In this document: in pieces, positions 10,328-20,510 of the stretch
Layout of the letters: each line of letters begins with the position of its first letter
Numbering within the stretch: position 1 is the first letter of the stretch
NCBI GenBank assembly: GCA_020186115.1
Contig: WSYJ01000149.1
Coordinates: 992,001-1,056,000, forward strand
Length of the DNA stretch: 64,000 nucleotides
Reading direction: 5' to 3'
Origin: Histomonas meleagridis
Taxonomy: Eukaryota > Parabasalia > Tritrichomonadida > Dientamoebidae
The notes under the pieces: model-generated
What the model was told of the DNA's origin: nothing
Database searches by the model: none
Seen by the model: only the letters and a program-made list of their open reading frames with translations
Position numbers and translations under genes: made by a program

Positions 10328-11113
10328 ATGCAACTCGAACAAAGAGCAGTAATCTTTTTCCTTAAAAGAAAAGGCCTTAAACTCAGCCAAATTAAACAGG
10401 AATTGGATGATGTTTATCACCAAGATGCACTTGACATTAATTCAGTGAAATATTGGATTCATCAATTTAAGTTAGGGAGATTTGAGATAACAAATATAAA
10501 AAGTCCTAGAAGACCAGTTCTAGATTTTATTGATACAAAAATTATGGCTGCACTGAAAATGGAGCCATTTCATTCTACATACATATTAAGTGAAACTTTG
10601 TCTATTCCGAGATTCACTATAAATGATCACCTTAAAAAACTAGGCTTCCATAGCTATAATTTAAAAGTGGTTCTCTACGAATTGATCTGTGAAATGAAAG
10701 CAGTGAGGGTTCAAAAAGCAATCGAACTTCTTGATATTTCGAAAACAAATAAGAGGAAGGGTTTTTGTGAAATCATTCCTGGGGATGAATCCATATTTTT
10801 CTTATCATATGATCACCAGCATATGTGGTCTCTATCAAAAGAGAATTTAGCTGAAATAATTGATACTAAAATATATACAAAAAAATATATGGTAACTATC
10901 TTTTGGAATATCGATAAATTTTTCATAGTTGATTTAATGAAAGAGGGTGAAAAATTTAACTCAAAGTATTTTATCAATAAAATAATTAGCCCATTAAAAG
11001 AAATTGTATACGTACAAGGTAAAAACCCAAAGAAAATTATTATACTTTACACTTTGATAATGCACTCCCCCACACCTCAAATGCTTCTACCTAGAAAGAT
11101 AACTTATTCATGA
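10328..11113 (+). pseudogene. Mariner-type transposase, frameshifted and truncated
   Basis: The 261-codon frame begins with a mariner helix-turn-helix module (HQFKLGRFEITN..SPRRP) and reaches the first catalytic aspartate in IIPGDESIFF (codon at 10784). The second catalytic motif appears only in another frame: 11047-11091 reads LHFDNALPHTSNAST, the classic HxDNAxPH block, with its Asp at 11056. A frameshift therefore lies just upstream, near 11025-11047. A TAG follows at once and no third catalytic block is found, so the copy is dead. The WVPHEL linker is degraded to KVVLYEL. Trichomonads are known to carry Tc1/mariner elements. I could not identify its inverted repeats. Confidence 0.85.
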
Positions 11114-11575
11114 TGAATGAAATAAACATTTCATATATTATAGTACAATGAAATTAGAAACACATACATCACATACACAACAAACAGTACAAACTCAAAG
11201 TTAAAGCAGAGCTATTTTACAAAAAATGCAGCTTATGTAAGTTATACATTAAAAATAAGTAAAGAAGAAGCTGAGAACGCAAATGAAAGTTTGCAAGGAA
11301 GTTACACAAATTCCTTGTATACACAAGTAAAATGTTCTATAAGTTTTCTTGTATTCCGATATATAGATCTATATATTGATTTTTTATTCAAAGGGTTTAA
11401 ACATTTGGAATGAATTCAACGACAAAATCATTTTCAAACAGAAATTCCCCAATAGTGAAATTTCACAGATTTTACTGTTGTGTTCTTTGATGTTAATCTG
11501 TTAGTATTATTATTTTCAATTTCTTTGAAAGAACTTTCTTTTCTTATTTGTTTCTTATTATGAACATAGATAAAC
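11114..11575. other. Intergenic, transposon and surface-gene debris
   Basis: Follows the mariner relic. It contains CA-rich simple sequence near 11160-11200 (ACATACATCACATACACAACA) and no intact frame. Confidence 0.35.
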
Positions 11576-11833
11576 ATGATGACAAATGTTGCAATACCAA
11601 ATGGAAAATTCAAGAGAATCACTTTAACTTTATTAAATCAATTTAATATTCTTTTGGATACTTCAATAATATTAAAAAGAAATCAAATACGAAAAATGAA
11701 ATATGAAGAAGAAGAAGAATATATAGAAGAAGGAAACACGAATATATTATCGATAGGGATTGGAATGTCACAAATTGAAGAAGATCCGTTTGCGAAAGAT
11801 TTTAAAGAAAATGAATTCAATTCACAAATATAA
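11576..11833 (+). pseudogene. Orphan C-terminal tail of a BspA-like surface protein
   Basis: The 85-codon frame starts with ATG, but its N-terminal part is not recognisable. The end (GMSQIEEDPFAKDFKENEFN) closely matches the cytoplasmic tail of the BspA-like pseudogene at 46.8 kb (SMSTIEEDPFADDFKEDKF). In trichomonad BspA-like proteins that acidic tail follows a membrane helix and leucine-rich repeats, none of which is seen here. I read this as the surviving 3' end of a lost surface-protein gene next to a dead transposon. It could instead be a small expressed ORF, which I think less likely. Confidence 0.6.
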
Positions 11834-12013
11834 TTATTTATTTTAACGTTATTGATAAATTTATACATTTATTCCAACAAATTATATAATATATCAACTA
11901 TATTAATTTATTATTTGCTTGTGTAAATACAAGTATTGGAAGGCATTAATTATAGAAATAAAATATATTACTTAAAACATTTTTAACTGAATGACCCATT
12001 TAATGATAACATG

Positions 12014-12050
12014 AGCTCAAAGCTTTGAGCTGATTAATCAGCTGATTAAT
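12014..12050. promoter_or_regulatory. Three overlapping palindromes upstream of eL21
   Basis: Perfect palindromes overlap: 12014-12031 (AGCTCAAAG/CTTTGAGCT), 12028-12043 (AGCTGATT/AATCAGCT) and 12033-12050 (ATTAATCAG/CTGATTAAT). They end 46 bases before the eL21 ATG and are followed by GGCCGTTACGACGGTT, also with dyad symmetry. A dimeric-factor binding cluster is the simplest reading. Confidence 0.5.
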
Positions 12051-12080
12051 GGCCGTTACGACGGTTTATTGTGCGGTTTT

Positions 12081-12094
12081 TGGTCGGCCTTTCT
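12081..12094 (+). promoter_or_regulatory. Ribosomal-gene core promoter motif TGGTCGGCCTTTCT
   Basis: Directly precedes the eL21 start (GA then ATG) and matches the motifs before eS1 and eL18. The CCTTT core resembles the trichomonad M5 start-site element. Confidence 0.6.
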
Positions 12095-12096
12095 GA

Positions 12097-12582
12097 ATGG
12101 GTCACACAGCAGGTCTTCGTTGGGGAACACGCTATGTTTTCGCTCGCAAGTTCAGGAAACATGGAATGCCAGCTCCATCACAACAACTTCGTACTTTCAG
12201 AATTGGTGATATTGTTGATGTTCATGTAAATTCAGCCGTTATGAAGGGTATGCCACACCGTCTTTACAATGGCCGTACAGGAACAGTTTGGAACGTTTCA
12301 CCACATGCAGTTGGTCTTTTGATTTATCGTCGTGTTAATAATCACATTGCACCAAAGCGCATATATGTTCGTACCGAACACATCCAACACTCAAAATGCA
12401 GAGATGATTTCAAGAACCGTGTTATCCAAACACAAAAACTTAAGAAAGAAGCCAAAGAAAAGGGCATCAAACTTGATAAATCAGCTCTCAAGCGCCTCCC
12501 TGCTCAACCAAAGGAAGCTCATGTTGTTAAGCCAGAAGTTATAAAGGCTGTTTGCTTCACACCATTCCGTGAAACTTGGTAA
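12097..12582 (+). CDS. RPL21: 60S ribosomal protein eL21
   Basis: 161 residues, the usual length. Diagnostic stretches: GLRWGTRYVFARKFRKHG at the N-terminus, GDIVDVHVNSAVMKGMPH, YNGRTGTVWNV and RTEHIQHSKCRDDF. eL21 is a structural protein of the large subunit. The ATG at 12097 follows the shared ribosomal promoter motif by two bases, which implies a very short 5' leader. Codon use is translation-optimised, as in eS1. Confidence 0.98.
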   Translation: MGHTAGLRWGTRYVFARKFRKHGMPAPSQQLRTFRIGDIVDVHVNSAVMKGMPHRLYNGRTGTVWNVSPHAVGLLIYRRVNNHIAPKRIYVRTEHIQHSKCRDDFKNRVIQTQKLKKEAKEKGIKLDKSALKRLPAQPKEAHVVKPEVIKAVCFTPFRETW

Positions 12583-12885
12583 AACATATTTTAAATATTT
12601 CATATTAATGAATCTTCTAATGGTCGTTAATTATTTTGCAAAATGCGTTCTTAAGACTTATTTTGTCAATAAAAATGAAATTTATTAAGTTCTCATTCAA
12701 CTTTACTTCATTTATTGCATAAGTGAAATTTCACTTCACATTTCTATAGGGCAGGAATTAAGAAACTCGAGTTTCTTTAAAAAAAATCATTATTCATCTT
12801 TATAAATAAATAACATAACATGCAATGACATGTTATGATGCATGATGTTTAAATAACTTGTTCTTCTTGTTAAGTTTTTATTGAA

Positions 12886-15800
12886 ATGTTTCGTTTTACA
12901 CATTTTTGTTCGTTTCACATGGCAAATTTTAAAAAAGTTGGAATAGAAAGTGCCAAAATCTGGATGGATATCATCAATTCCATCTGTTGTTCATTTGCAG
13001 GCGGCATACTCATAAATTACTCAATTCATATTACCATAGTTCGAATGCTTTTCTTTGTCGGATTCATTTTTTATTTTGAATTCATTTTATATTCAAATCA
13101 TTCAATAAATGTAATAATTATTGCCTCATCACTTATAACAGCTTTAATATCTTTGATCAAGTTATTTATATGGCTTATGAGCTTTATTTCAAATCATACA
13201 ATTGAAGTTAATCAATCTACAATTAGTAATTCCCTTATTAAACCAAACAATATTTCAGATGACATATGGGCTTTACGAGGTGCTTTATTAAAACAAATGG
13301 AAAAATCAACTTTGGATAGTTTTGTTAATGATTGTATCGCATCTGGTGTTGATACTGAAGCTCTTTTAAATTTTATTGATGAACTTAACAAAGGAAAATA
13401 TAGAGATCCCGTTGGTAGGGCTCCTGTCAGAACAAAATCTTTTAAAGCAATATCTGTATTTGGCAAAATTATTCCTCTTCCATTTTCTCCCAAAACTTTC
13501 AACATCTTTCCATCTGAGTTTAGTTTAAAGTCTGCTATTTTTGCTTCTATTTTTGCATTTATTTCCTCTGTCCTTGTCATATTATTATCTGATGAATTCC
13601 TTTCCCGAGAAAAGTGGTGGATTGGCATTATTTGCGGTTTTAGCTTTTACTCTATATTGCAATGGCCAAGTACTGATCCTTATACAACATCTGTACCAGA
13701 TTGTTGGAATTCATCTACACGATGTTTTACTATCTCTTTAATTTGTGCTCTTTGGAAAGGAGCGCTTAAAATAAGAACACTAATACCTACATTAGTAATT
13801 CCTTTTTCTTATTGGACAATTGATTGCAACCTTTTGTCTTCATATGTGTGCACGTTATGTCGAATCGGTTTATTATTTATGCCGTTTTGGATAATTTTCG
13901 GTTTTCTGGGGCATCCCGTGACCGTTATTGTATCGTTTGTGGAATCGTTCAATCGATATGTCTTTGGTCAGAATGGTGTTTCTGGAATTTCGCATATGAT
14001 TGTGCAGTTCCTTAGAGGTGCCGTTACTGTTTTATTGTCGTATTTTGTATTAACACATTTTAATACAAGATTTAATTTGGCAATTGCAATTGCAATAGCT
14101 ACTTTTCTTTCGAATCTTGCAGGATTTAAAATTAAACGACCATTGTTGTTGTCAGTGGTTTCATTCATTTCATCAATTTTAACAATCTCTTTATTTCACA
14201 ATGCGTGGGGCTTTACCAAATGGATTGAACTCATTTGGTTTGTTACAGTTGAAATTTTAATTCCAATTTTATCATGTTGCCACAAGTACTTTTTTTTACA
14301 TATTAATTTCATCCCAAAACTTGAAATTGAGCCTTTACTAAGATCAATTTCTTCTTTTGTTATAGCATCTATGTTTATTACATCTTGTTTATGTGATTAT
14401 CAAATCAATACTATATGTCTTGCATTTATAATCACTCATGCGATACATAAATCACAAAGTGAATCACATGTTTTTGCTTTCGCTGTTATTCTTTCGGTTA
14501 TTACATTTCCATATGAATTTGGACTGAAAAACAATGTCAATAATCTTGCACTTTCACTTTTGATTGTAGCCAAATTGGAAACATTTTTGCCAATGTTAGA
14601 TCTAACGTATCACTCACGTGATCCAACGGATCTTGATGATGAAATGGATGGGGTTTCTGCATTAATTTTAAATATATTATATTCATTAATTCAATCATTT
14701 CATTTCATTGACTTCTTATTTAAAATGCCAACATTGATTTGGTCATTTTTCACCGGATCTTCAGGCTTAGCTTTCTCTGGTGTAAGTTATCTTCTCTGTC
14801 CTTCGTCACCAAGGCCATTTTACTTTTTCAATTGGCCTGTTGAAAGGAAAGATTTGAGAACTTTACTCACCAGGGGTGCCTCGGAGCACCCCATTGAGAC
14901 TCCTGTTTATTTATCGGTGTGTAGTACCCTTCGGAAAAATTTTGCGACGATGTGTAAACGAGGGGAATTAGGGCTTGTTAATGCTGGTGATATTTTTCTC
15001 TTTAAGTCAAATGAGTTATCAGCATTTGTTCATGTCATAGCAATTGAACCAAATTGCTATAAAATCCAATTTCGAGGCCTAGAATATAACAGTCAAACAT
15101 CTTGTCATAGAGGTGAAGCACGTCGACTTAATGAACTTATTAATAGTTATTTATTATTTCCTAATTTCCAAGCTGCCAAAGTCGCCACACATTTTGTTGT
15201 TGATATTCGTGCGATGGATATCCCATTACCAATGTATGATATCACCAAGACAAATCTTTCACGCGGTGCATTAGTTGGCGCATCGCAAAAAACTCTGAAA
15301 CTTTCGTTTTTATATTCCTTATGTTACATGATCACTAAGCACAAAGAGAACATTAGCCGCGAAGTTATCAATAATGAAATCACTGATCAAATCTTTCTTC
15401 AACATATGAATAACTTAATTACATTTTCGAATTCATATATCAACAAAATCTTTCAATATTTTTCATTTCCTTATGTCGAAGAAGAACTTGAACTATATAA
15501 AGTTTTATGGGGAATTATCTCCACGCATTTATTCAATGTAAATGGCTCTTTAAACTATTCGAACTTAACAAGCTCATTTAAGAACGAATTACATTTAAAT
15601 TTACGCGATGAGTTTTCATGGGTTAACAATTCAACGAAAGTATTAAAACTTATTAAAAAGATAATTCGATTTGGAGTCGGATTAAGTTATATGGCATCGT
15701 CGGGAATGTTTGACTCTGACAGTGACAACAAAGAAATCTGCGAATACATTAAAGAATTCGATGACGATTATGTTGTAACAACAATGGACTCGAAGTTGTT

Positions 15801-16104
15801 CTATAATACTTTCATCGAATGTAAAAAGAAAATTATTACAATCGAAAAGATTAAAGACATATATTACATTATGAGGTTTTCGTTTTGCGTCAAAAAATGG
15901 AATGTATATCAAATGAAACACGAGTGGATAAGAGCAATTTGGAATAATGAAACAACCGGTTTGCTGTTCTATAAAATTCGTGCAAGTGAAAGAATGTCGA
16001 TACAACATAATTCGCGTTTCTTTAATAACACAATAGTGCAGTCGTGCGATTTCCCAGTGGGGTACCCCGCATATGTTAGTGAAATAATGGATTCGTTCAC
16101 ATAA
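12886..16104 (+). CDS. Pecanex-family multipass membrane protein
   Basis: 1072 residues. The first ~620 are hydrophobic with many predicted membrane helices. The C-terminal ~390 residues carry the pecanex domain: MCKRGELGLVNAGDIFLFKS, SAFVHVIAIEP, YKIQFRGLEYNSQTS and near the end SERMSIQHNS with CDFPVGYPAYVS, which match animal pecanex almost residue for residue. Animal pecanex proteins reside in the ER/endomembrane system; the fly protein affects Notch signalling. This copy is much shorter than animal forms. Two GC-rich palindromes lie inside the coding sequence (GGGGTGC..GCACCCC at 14873-14892 and GGGGTACCCC at 16059-16068). Start chosen: first ATG of the frame. Confidence 0.93.
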   Translation: MFRFTHFCSFHMANFKKVGIESAKIWMDIINSICCSFAGGILINYSIHITIVRMLFFVGFIFYFEFILYSNHSINVIIIASSLITALISLIKLFIWLMSFISNHTIEVNQSTISNSLIKPNNISDDIWALRGALLKQMEKSTLDSFVNDCIASGVDTEALLNFIDELNKGKYRDPVGRAPVRTKSFKAISVFGKIIPLPFSPKTFNIFPSEFSLKSAIFASIFAFISSVLVILLSDEFLSREKWWIGIICGFSFYSILQWPSTDPYTTSVPDCWNSSTRCFTISLICALWKGALKIRTLIPTLVIPFSYWTIDCNLLSSYVCTLCRIGLLFMPFWIIFGFLGHPVTVIVSFVESFNRYVFGQNGVSGISHMIVQFLRGAVTVLLSYFVLTHFNTRFNLAIAIAIATFLSNLAGFKIKRPLLLSVVSFISSILTISLFHNAWGFTKWIELIWFVTVEILIPILSCCHKYFFLHINFIPKLEIEPLLRSISSFVIASMFITSCLCDYQINTICLAFIITHAIHKSQSESHVFAFAVILSVITFPYEFGLKNNVNNLALSLLIVAKLETFLPMLDLTYHSRDPTDLDDEMDGVSALILNILYSLIQSFHFIDFLFKMPTLIWSFFTGSSGLAFSGVSYLLCPSSPRPFYFFNWPVERKDLRTLLTRGASEHPIETPVYLSVCSTLRKNFATMCKRGELGLVNAGDIFLFKSNELSAFVHVIAIEPNCYKIQFRGLEYNSQTSCHRGEARRLNELINSYLLFPNFQAAKVATHFVVDIRAMDIPLPMYDITKTNLSRGALVGASQKTLKLSFLYSLCYMITKHKENISREVINNEITDQIFLQHMNNLITFSNSYINKIFQYFSFPYVEEELELYKVLWGIISTHLFNVNGSLNYSNLTSSFKNELHLNLRDEFSWVNNSTKVLKLIKKIIRFGVGLSYMASSGMFDSDSDNKEICEYIKEFDDDYVVTTMDSKLFYNTFIECKKKIITIEKIKDIYYIMRFSFCVKKWNVYQMKHEWIRAIWNNETTGLLFYKIRASERMSIQHNSRFFNNTIVQSCDFPVGYPAYVSEIMDSFT

Positions 16105-16352
16105 ACATATTGTAAATAATAAAAATTATAATAATTTCGAATCGTTTACTAATACGACAATTTTTAGATGAGAATTAAATAATTAAAATTTATCGAAAAA
16201 TAATGTTTAATGGATTGAAAATAGACCGTGAAAAGACATTTCCCATCCTCAATATTACTAAAAAGAATAAATTATGTTAAAAAAAAAAAAAAAAAAAACT
16301 GCAATTTTGAATACAAAAATAAAATTAAAATGAAAAATGAGCTAAATTGCTT

Positions 16353-16802
16353 TTACTTAGTAAATTTTGGTTCGGTTTGAAGGAACTCTGCATCGTGACC
16401 AGTTTTAAGCGGTTCTTTTGATTCCTTAGTTTGTATACATATTATGACCAAAGGTTCAGTTCCTGTATTCTTGTAGCAACGGCTAGCTCCAGTACCAACA
16501 CGAATAACAGATCCTTCTTCAATTGGGAAGACATTATCGTCAACTTGATATTCACCTTTTCCTTTGATGACTATATAGACTTCTTCATTTTCCTTATGAG
16601 AATGGAAGAATGAAAGTTGAACTCCAGCAGGAATTGATGTATATGAAATTTCAGATCCTGTTAAATGAAGGGCTTGTTGCAAGAAAACTTTTCCTGGAAT
16701 TGGTTGTCCAAAGCCAGTGAAAACATATTTTTCGATTTCAGATGCTGGACCAAGATTAACAGCAGTGTAGTTGCTTCCTTCAGATATTGTTTTGATAGAC
16801 AT
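16353..16802 (-). CDS. Single-domain cupin protein
   Basis: 149 residues from the ATG at 16802 (MSIKTISEGSNYT); the longer frame to 16865 starts with TTG and is rejected. The core is a small cupin barrel with the first metal-binding motif HSHKENEEVYIVIKG and the second motif region RVGTGASRCYKNTG. The second motif lacks the usual metal-ligand His, where a Cys-Tyr pair stands, so metal binding may be altered. Small cupins of this kind are mostly bacterial (isomerases, dioxygenases, sugar-binding regulators), so lateral gain is plausible. CTTCATTTT precedes the ATG by about ten bases and resembles the trichomonad initiator. Substrate unknown. Confidence 0.85.
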   Translation of the reverse strand: MSIKTISEGSNYTAVNLGPASEIEKYVFTGFGQPIPGKVFLQQALHLTGSEISYTSIPAGVQLSFFHSHKENEEVYIVIKGKGEYQVDDNVFPIEEGSVIRVGTGASRCYKNTGTEPLVIICIQTKESKEPLKTGHDAEFLQTEPKFTK

Positions 16803-17131
16803 TACAAATAAAATGAAGTGATAACTCTTCCATCTTGAATCAGAAAATGTGATATGTTTTTTCAAAAGTTTACGATTGGTTGGGCAATCGTTTTGAATTA
16901 AAATTTCTATGCAAGAAGAAACGTTGTTTTCCTTTGCTTATGATTCTGTTATCAATAAATAAATTTATGTGGGAAGTTGAAATTATATTTTACAAATAAA
17001 TAAGAAGGAAAAACACTTGTATTTAATGAATTTAAAATTATTCATTTTCAATGTAATGCTTTAAAAATTTTTGGTTATGCAATAAAAAATTATTAGTGTT
17101 GAAGATATAAAAGAAAAAAGATATTTTTCGT

Positions 17132-17692
17132 TTAAACGTGGTATAACCTGGACTTCCTGCGGCCACGAGCCATTTCGAACTTACGGCCATGTGCACGAAC
17201 CTTTGGACGTGTTTTGCTGTTATCATCACCTGGTGCAGCACCGAAGTGGCGGCAAGCTTCACGGCGCTTACGGTCACCTTCGAGGAGAAGACATTTTTCA
17301 CCAGTAGGGCGAAGTTGTGCAAGTTGATCGAATGTGATAACTTCACCACCAGCAGCGAGGATACGAGCGCGAGCTGTTTCTGAGAATCTGAGAGCAGCGA
17401 CCTTCATTTTTGGAACAGTCAAAAGACGTTCATCATTAACAATTTTAGAAACAACAACTGCGATTGTGTCGTCTTCCTTACCTTGAAGAGCAACAGCAAG
17501 ACGTGAAAGTGAGTATGGACGACGGTTAGTGTTAGAAAGGCACATGCGATGGGCAATCTTCTTGTTGAAATCATTTCCTGTGCGTTGGGCAAGATAACTA
17601 TAAAGTCTAAATAACATGTTCAATTGAACATTTTTTGACTTTGGAGTCTTCCTTGATTTGCGGGAAACACGGTGATCTATATCAACACCCAT
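17132..17692 (-). CDS. RPL18: 60S ribosomal protein eL18
   Basis: 186 residues, standard length. Diagnostic stretches: MGVDIDHRVSRKSRKTPKS, LYSYLAQRTGNDFNKKI, NRRPYSLSRL, LTVPKMKVAALRFSETA and the C-terminal GRKFEMARGRRKSRLYHV. eL18 belongs to the large subunit. The ATG at 17692 follows the shared ribosomal promoter motif by four bases. GGAGTGCCCC (17742-17751), a variant of the GC palindrome seen elsewhere in the window, lies about 50 bases upstream. Confidence 0.98.
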   Translation of the reverse strand: MGVDIDHRVSRKSRKTPKSKNVQLNMLFRLYSYLAQRTGNDFNKKIAHRMCLSNTNRRPYSLSRLAVALQGKEDDTIAVVVSKIVNDERLLTVPKMKVAALRFSETARARILAAGGEVITFDQLAQLRPTGEKCLLLEGDRKRREACRHFGAAPGDDNSKTRPKVRAHGRKFEMARGRRKSRLYHV

Positions 17693-17696
17693 TCGG

Positions 17697-17710
17697 AAAA
17701 GGATCGGCCA
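17697..17710 (-). promoter_or_regulatory. Ribosomal-gene core promoter motif TGGCCGATCCTTTT
   Basis: On the minus strand this reads TGGCCGATCCTTTT, then CCGA, then ATG of eL18. It aligns with the eS1 and eL21 motifs. An AAACCGC box lies just upstream, comparable to the CGGTT boxes at the other two genes. Confidence 0.6.
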
Positions 17711-17903
17711 AAGCGGTTTGTATCGATCAGCGTAAAACTTTGGAGTGCCCCATATTAACGGTTACCATATTATTAACCATGTTTAGTTTAAAGAAAAAGA
17801 AAGTGTTTTAAGCAAGAAACTTGAAACACCCTTGCTTTTTGTGTTTTAAAGAATCTTTTAAAAAATAGAAAAAAAATTGATTGATTTTTGGAAAAAGAGA
17901 AAA

Positions 17904-18251
17904 TCACTTATTGTTTATTCCTTGTACTTCACTTAATGGCCGAATTTGAATGTTATGCTCCTTTTGAAATGCGAGGAGCTCTTCTTCCTTTGCTTTAATT
18001 TTTGCATTGAAAGTTTGGATGAGCTCTTTTAATGAGGCTCTTTGTTGTTCAAGAGCTGGCTTGGCTTCTCCGATTGTCATTTGAACCAATACTTCACCAA
18101 CAAGTCTGTAACATTTACGATCATCAGGAAGTTTGGCAATTGATTCAAGAACTCTTTCATGCTGTTGTAAATCTAATTCGAACTGTATGTTTTTGCTTTG
18201 AAGATCTTTTAATTCTGCGCGTAGTTTGTTGAATTGTTCGCTGATAGACAT
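17904..18251 (-). CDS. PFDN2: Prefoldin subunit 2 (beta-class)
   Basis: 115 residues from the ATG at 18251 (MSISEQFNKLRAEL); an in-frame ATG-less extension to 18263 is not needed. It has the beta-prefoldin layout: a helical coiled coil, the hairpin segment DDRKCYRLVGEVLVQMTIGEA, then a second helix (LEQQRASLKELIQTFNAKI). Prefoldin passes unfolded actin and tubulin to the CCT chaperonin in the cytosol, which fits a cell rich in both. The length matches eukaryotic subunit 2. Confidence 0.93.
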   Translation of the reverse strand: MSISEQFNKLRAELKDLQSKNIQFELDLQQHERVLESIAKLPDDRKCYRLVGEVLVQMTIGEAKPALEQQRASLKELIQTFNAKIKAKEEELLAFQKEHNIQIRPLSEVQGINNK

Positions 18252-19238
18252 TTTTGGCCACACATAACTTCCAAACAGAGATTGTGAAAATGAAACTGTG
18301 TTGAATTATTAATTATTAATGAAAAAATAATCACATGTTCCATCAAAAAACAAGAATCAAGGATACGAGGAACTTAGTCATCAAGGCTTGTTGTTAAAAG
18401 CGTTAGTTATGTTTTTGGCATTAAATCGATATTCAGTATCAATTTTCTCATCAAATTTTAAAAACTTAATACTTGAAAAGAGCTTTTATCACCATGTTTC
18501 AGGATCATGAAAACGTGATGTTTTTATTGATATCATAATTTTTAATTATATGTTTTTTTTCTCATTGTCAAATATTTTAAAAGGTATGCCTGTCCTTTAT
18601 TTTTCCTTTAATATTATTTGTTCTTTCAAATAATATGAGGACATTAGGAAAACATATCGAAAGAGAGCAAATTGTGAAAAATGATTTTTGTCATATCACA
18701 TAAATTATATTAAAAAGTGAAGTCAGTAAAATAAACTGATTGTAAAAAATTGAAGTATTTTTGATCGGTTTTAATAGAATTACGTTCAAAAAGTGATACC
18801 GATACTACCGATTTTTTTCCACCAGTTTAAACGACAGAAAACAAATTTGTTTGTTTTTAAAAAAAAATGCGAGGAAGGGATTCTTTGGGTGTAAACGCGT
18901 GTTCATTCGGAATGAAATGTGTAAAAAAGGATAAGGGTCAAAAGTCTTACGACACTCAAAGCAATTTGCAAATGCAAGAGATTTAACATTGATTCGACTT
19001 TTTGACTAGAAACGTTTCTAGGAAGAAAATTTTTTGAGAACAAAATTGTTAAAATATTCAATTTTGAAAGATTTAGCGTAGGTTCTCAATTTTTTTTGCC
19101 AAAGTAAGAAAGCTTTTAAAAAGGCGTTCCGAGGAATTGAAATTTGACCGATTCACATCTTTCTCAAATCGATTTGACAGTAAGTTTGGTGAAGAATTCT
19201 CGTTCATATAAACTCATTGAAATCCTAACTTCTTTAAC
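18252..19238. other. Intergenic spacer between divergent genes
   Basis: Nearly 1 kb between the prefoldin and WD40 genes. It is AT-rich with a few GC-richer islands near 18880-18960 (ACGCGTGTTCATTCGGAATG). I see no gene, RNA or repeat; it should hold two promoters. Confidence 0.45.
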
Positions 19239-20510
19239 ATGTTAAGCGAGCAATCACTCGTTGAACAAAAGGCAGAAGCAATGGATAAGAAGTTTGAAAG
19301 GCTTACGAAAAATATTAAAAAGCTTACAAATGAAATTAATTCATTACAACATATTCATAATCAATCTGTTATCCATTTTTTACAACTTAAAAAAGAAAAT
19401 GAAGCTATCAGGTATTTGTTCAAGATGGCAAAAACAATTTATTCTAAATTAACATCTGATGAACAAGAACAACAACCAATTCCAAAGGTGACATTTATCC
19501 CAGCACAACCCCTTCCACCTGAAGTATTTTCTATTACAACAATTCCTTATGAAGTTACTCCAGAAAATACCAAAATTCATCTTAAATATGCTATCAAGAC
19601 AAATTCAGTCATATGCTCGGTTGCCTTTGATGGAAGTGGGAAATTTATTGCTTTCAGTAACTGCAAGTCCGTTTTTATTGTCAATACTGAACAAGGGACA
19701 ATTCATACATATTTCAATATTTTTACCAATACTTTTACCAAAGAAGATTATCCGCGTTCTATTCGTATTAGTCCTGATTCCAATTACTTAGCTGTTGCCG
19801 ATCCCCAAAACAACATCATAATTTTTTCAATTCTATTAAACAAGGTTATTGCCAGTCTTTCATGTCATGAGAACCGGATATCTTCACTTCTTTTTTCCAA
19901 TGACTCCCGACGACTTTATTCTGGGGGTTTTGATGGGAAAGTTTGTATCTGGGATTTAGTTACCATGAAACTCATCAAAACAGTCATCAACGATCAAGTT
20001 GGTACACCTGGGCAAGCGAATCCAAACATGGTTTTAGCATTAGCCAAAGATGCCGATGATCAATTTATTGCAGTTGGATTCATAAACGGTAGCGTTGGGA
20101 TTTCCGACATGGACTTTTCACAGCCACTGACATGTTTCCGTGCTCACGAAGAATCCAAGTATCTTCTTGATGTTGCCATTTCTCCATTTGATGGTATTTT
20201 AGCAACATCATCGAAAGATAACTCCACCAAAATATGGTCAATTATTGGCGTGGCGAAATGTAAACACGTTTTACATGAGCACGAAGATATGGTATTATCT
20301 GTCTGCTTCTCTCCGCTGTCATCGATCTGCTTCACAGGGAGTAAAGATGAGACATTTAAAGGTTGGGACTATAAAAAGGGCGAATTGTTGTTCTCGATGC
20401 GGGCACATAAAAACACTATATTCGAGTTGGTACATCACCCAACAAAGAAAATAATAGCAACATGTTCAGGAGATGCGCATGTTTGCTTGTGGGAATATGA
20501 TATACCTTAA
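19239..20510 (+). CDS. WD40 protein with N-terminal coiled coil, TUP1-like
   Basis: 423 residues. Residues about 5-80 form a coiled coil, a linker follows (PIPKVTFIPAQPLPPEVF), and the rest is a seven-blade WD40 propeller. Repeat ends are clear: SGGFDGKVCIWDL, ATSSKDNSTKIWSI, TGSKDETFKGWDYKKGEL and ATCSGDAHVCLWEYDIP. The N-terminal tetramerisation helix plus propeller, and blades of the kind ISPDSNYLAVAD, resemble the TUP1/Groucho-type corepressor. Other coiled-coil WD40 scaffolds are possible. A nuclear corepressor role is inference. Confidence 0.8.
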   Translation: MLSEQSLVEQKAEAMDKKFERLTKNIKKLTNEINSLQHIHNQSVIHFLQLKKENEAIRYLFKMAKTIYSKLTSDEQEQQPIPKVTFIPAQPLPPEVFSITTIPYEVTPENTKIHLKYAIKTNSVICSVAFDGSGKFIAFSNCKSVFIVNTEQGTIHTYFNIFTNTFTKEDYPRSIRISPDSNYLAVADPQNNIIIFSILLNKVIASLSCHENRISSLLFSNDSRRLYSGGFDGKVCIWDLVTMKLIKTVINDQVGTPGQANPNMVLALAKDADDQFIAVGFINGSVGISDMDFSQPLTCFRAHEESKYLLDVAISPFDGILATSSKDNSTKIWSIIGVAKCKHVLHEHEDMVLSVCFSPLSSICFTGSKDETFKGWDYKKGELLFSMRAHKNTIFELVHHPTKKIIATCSGDAHVCLWEYDIP

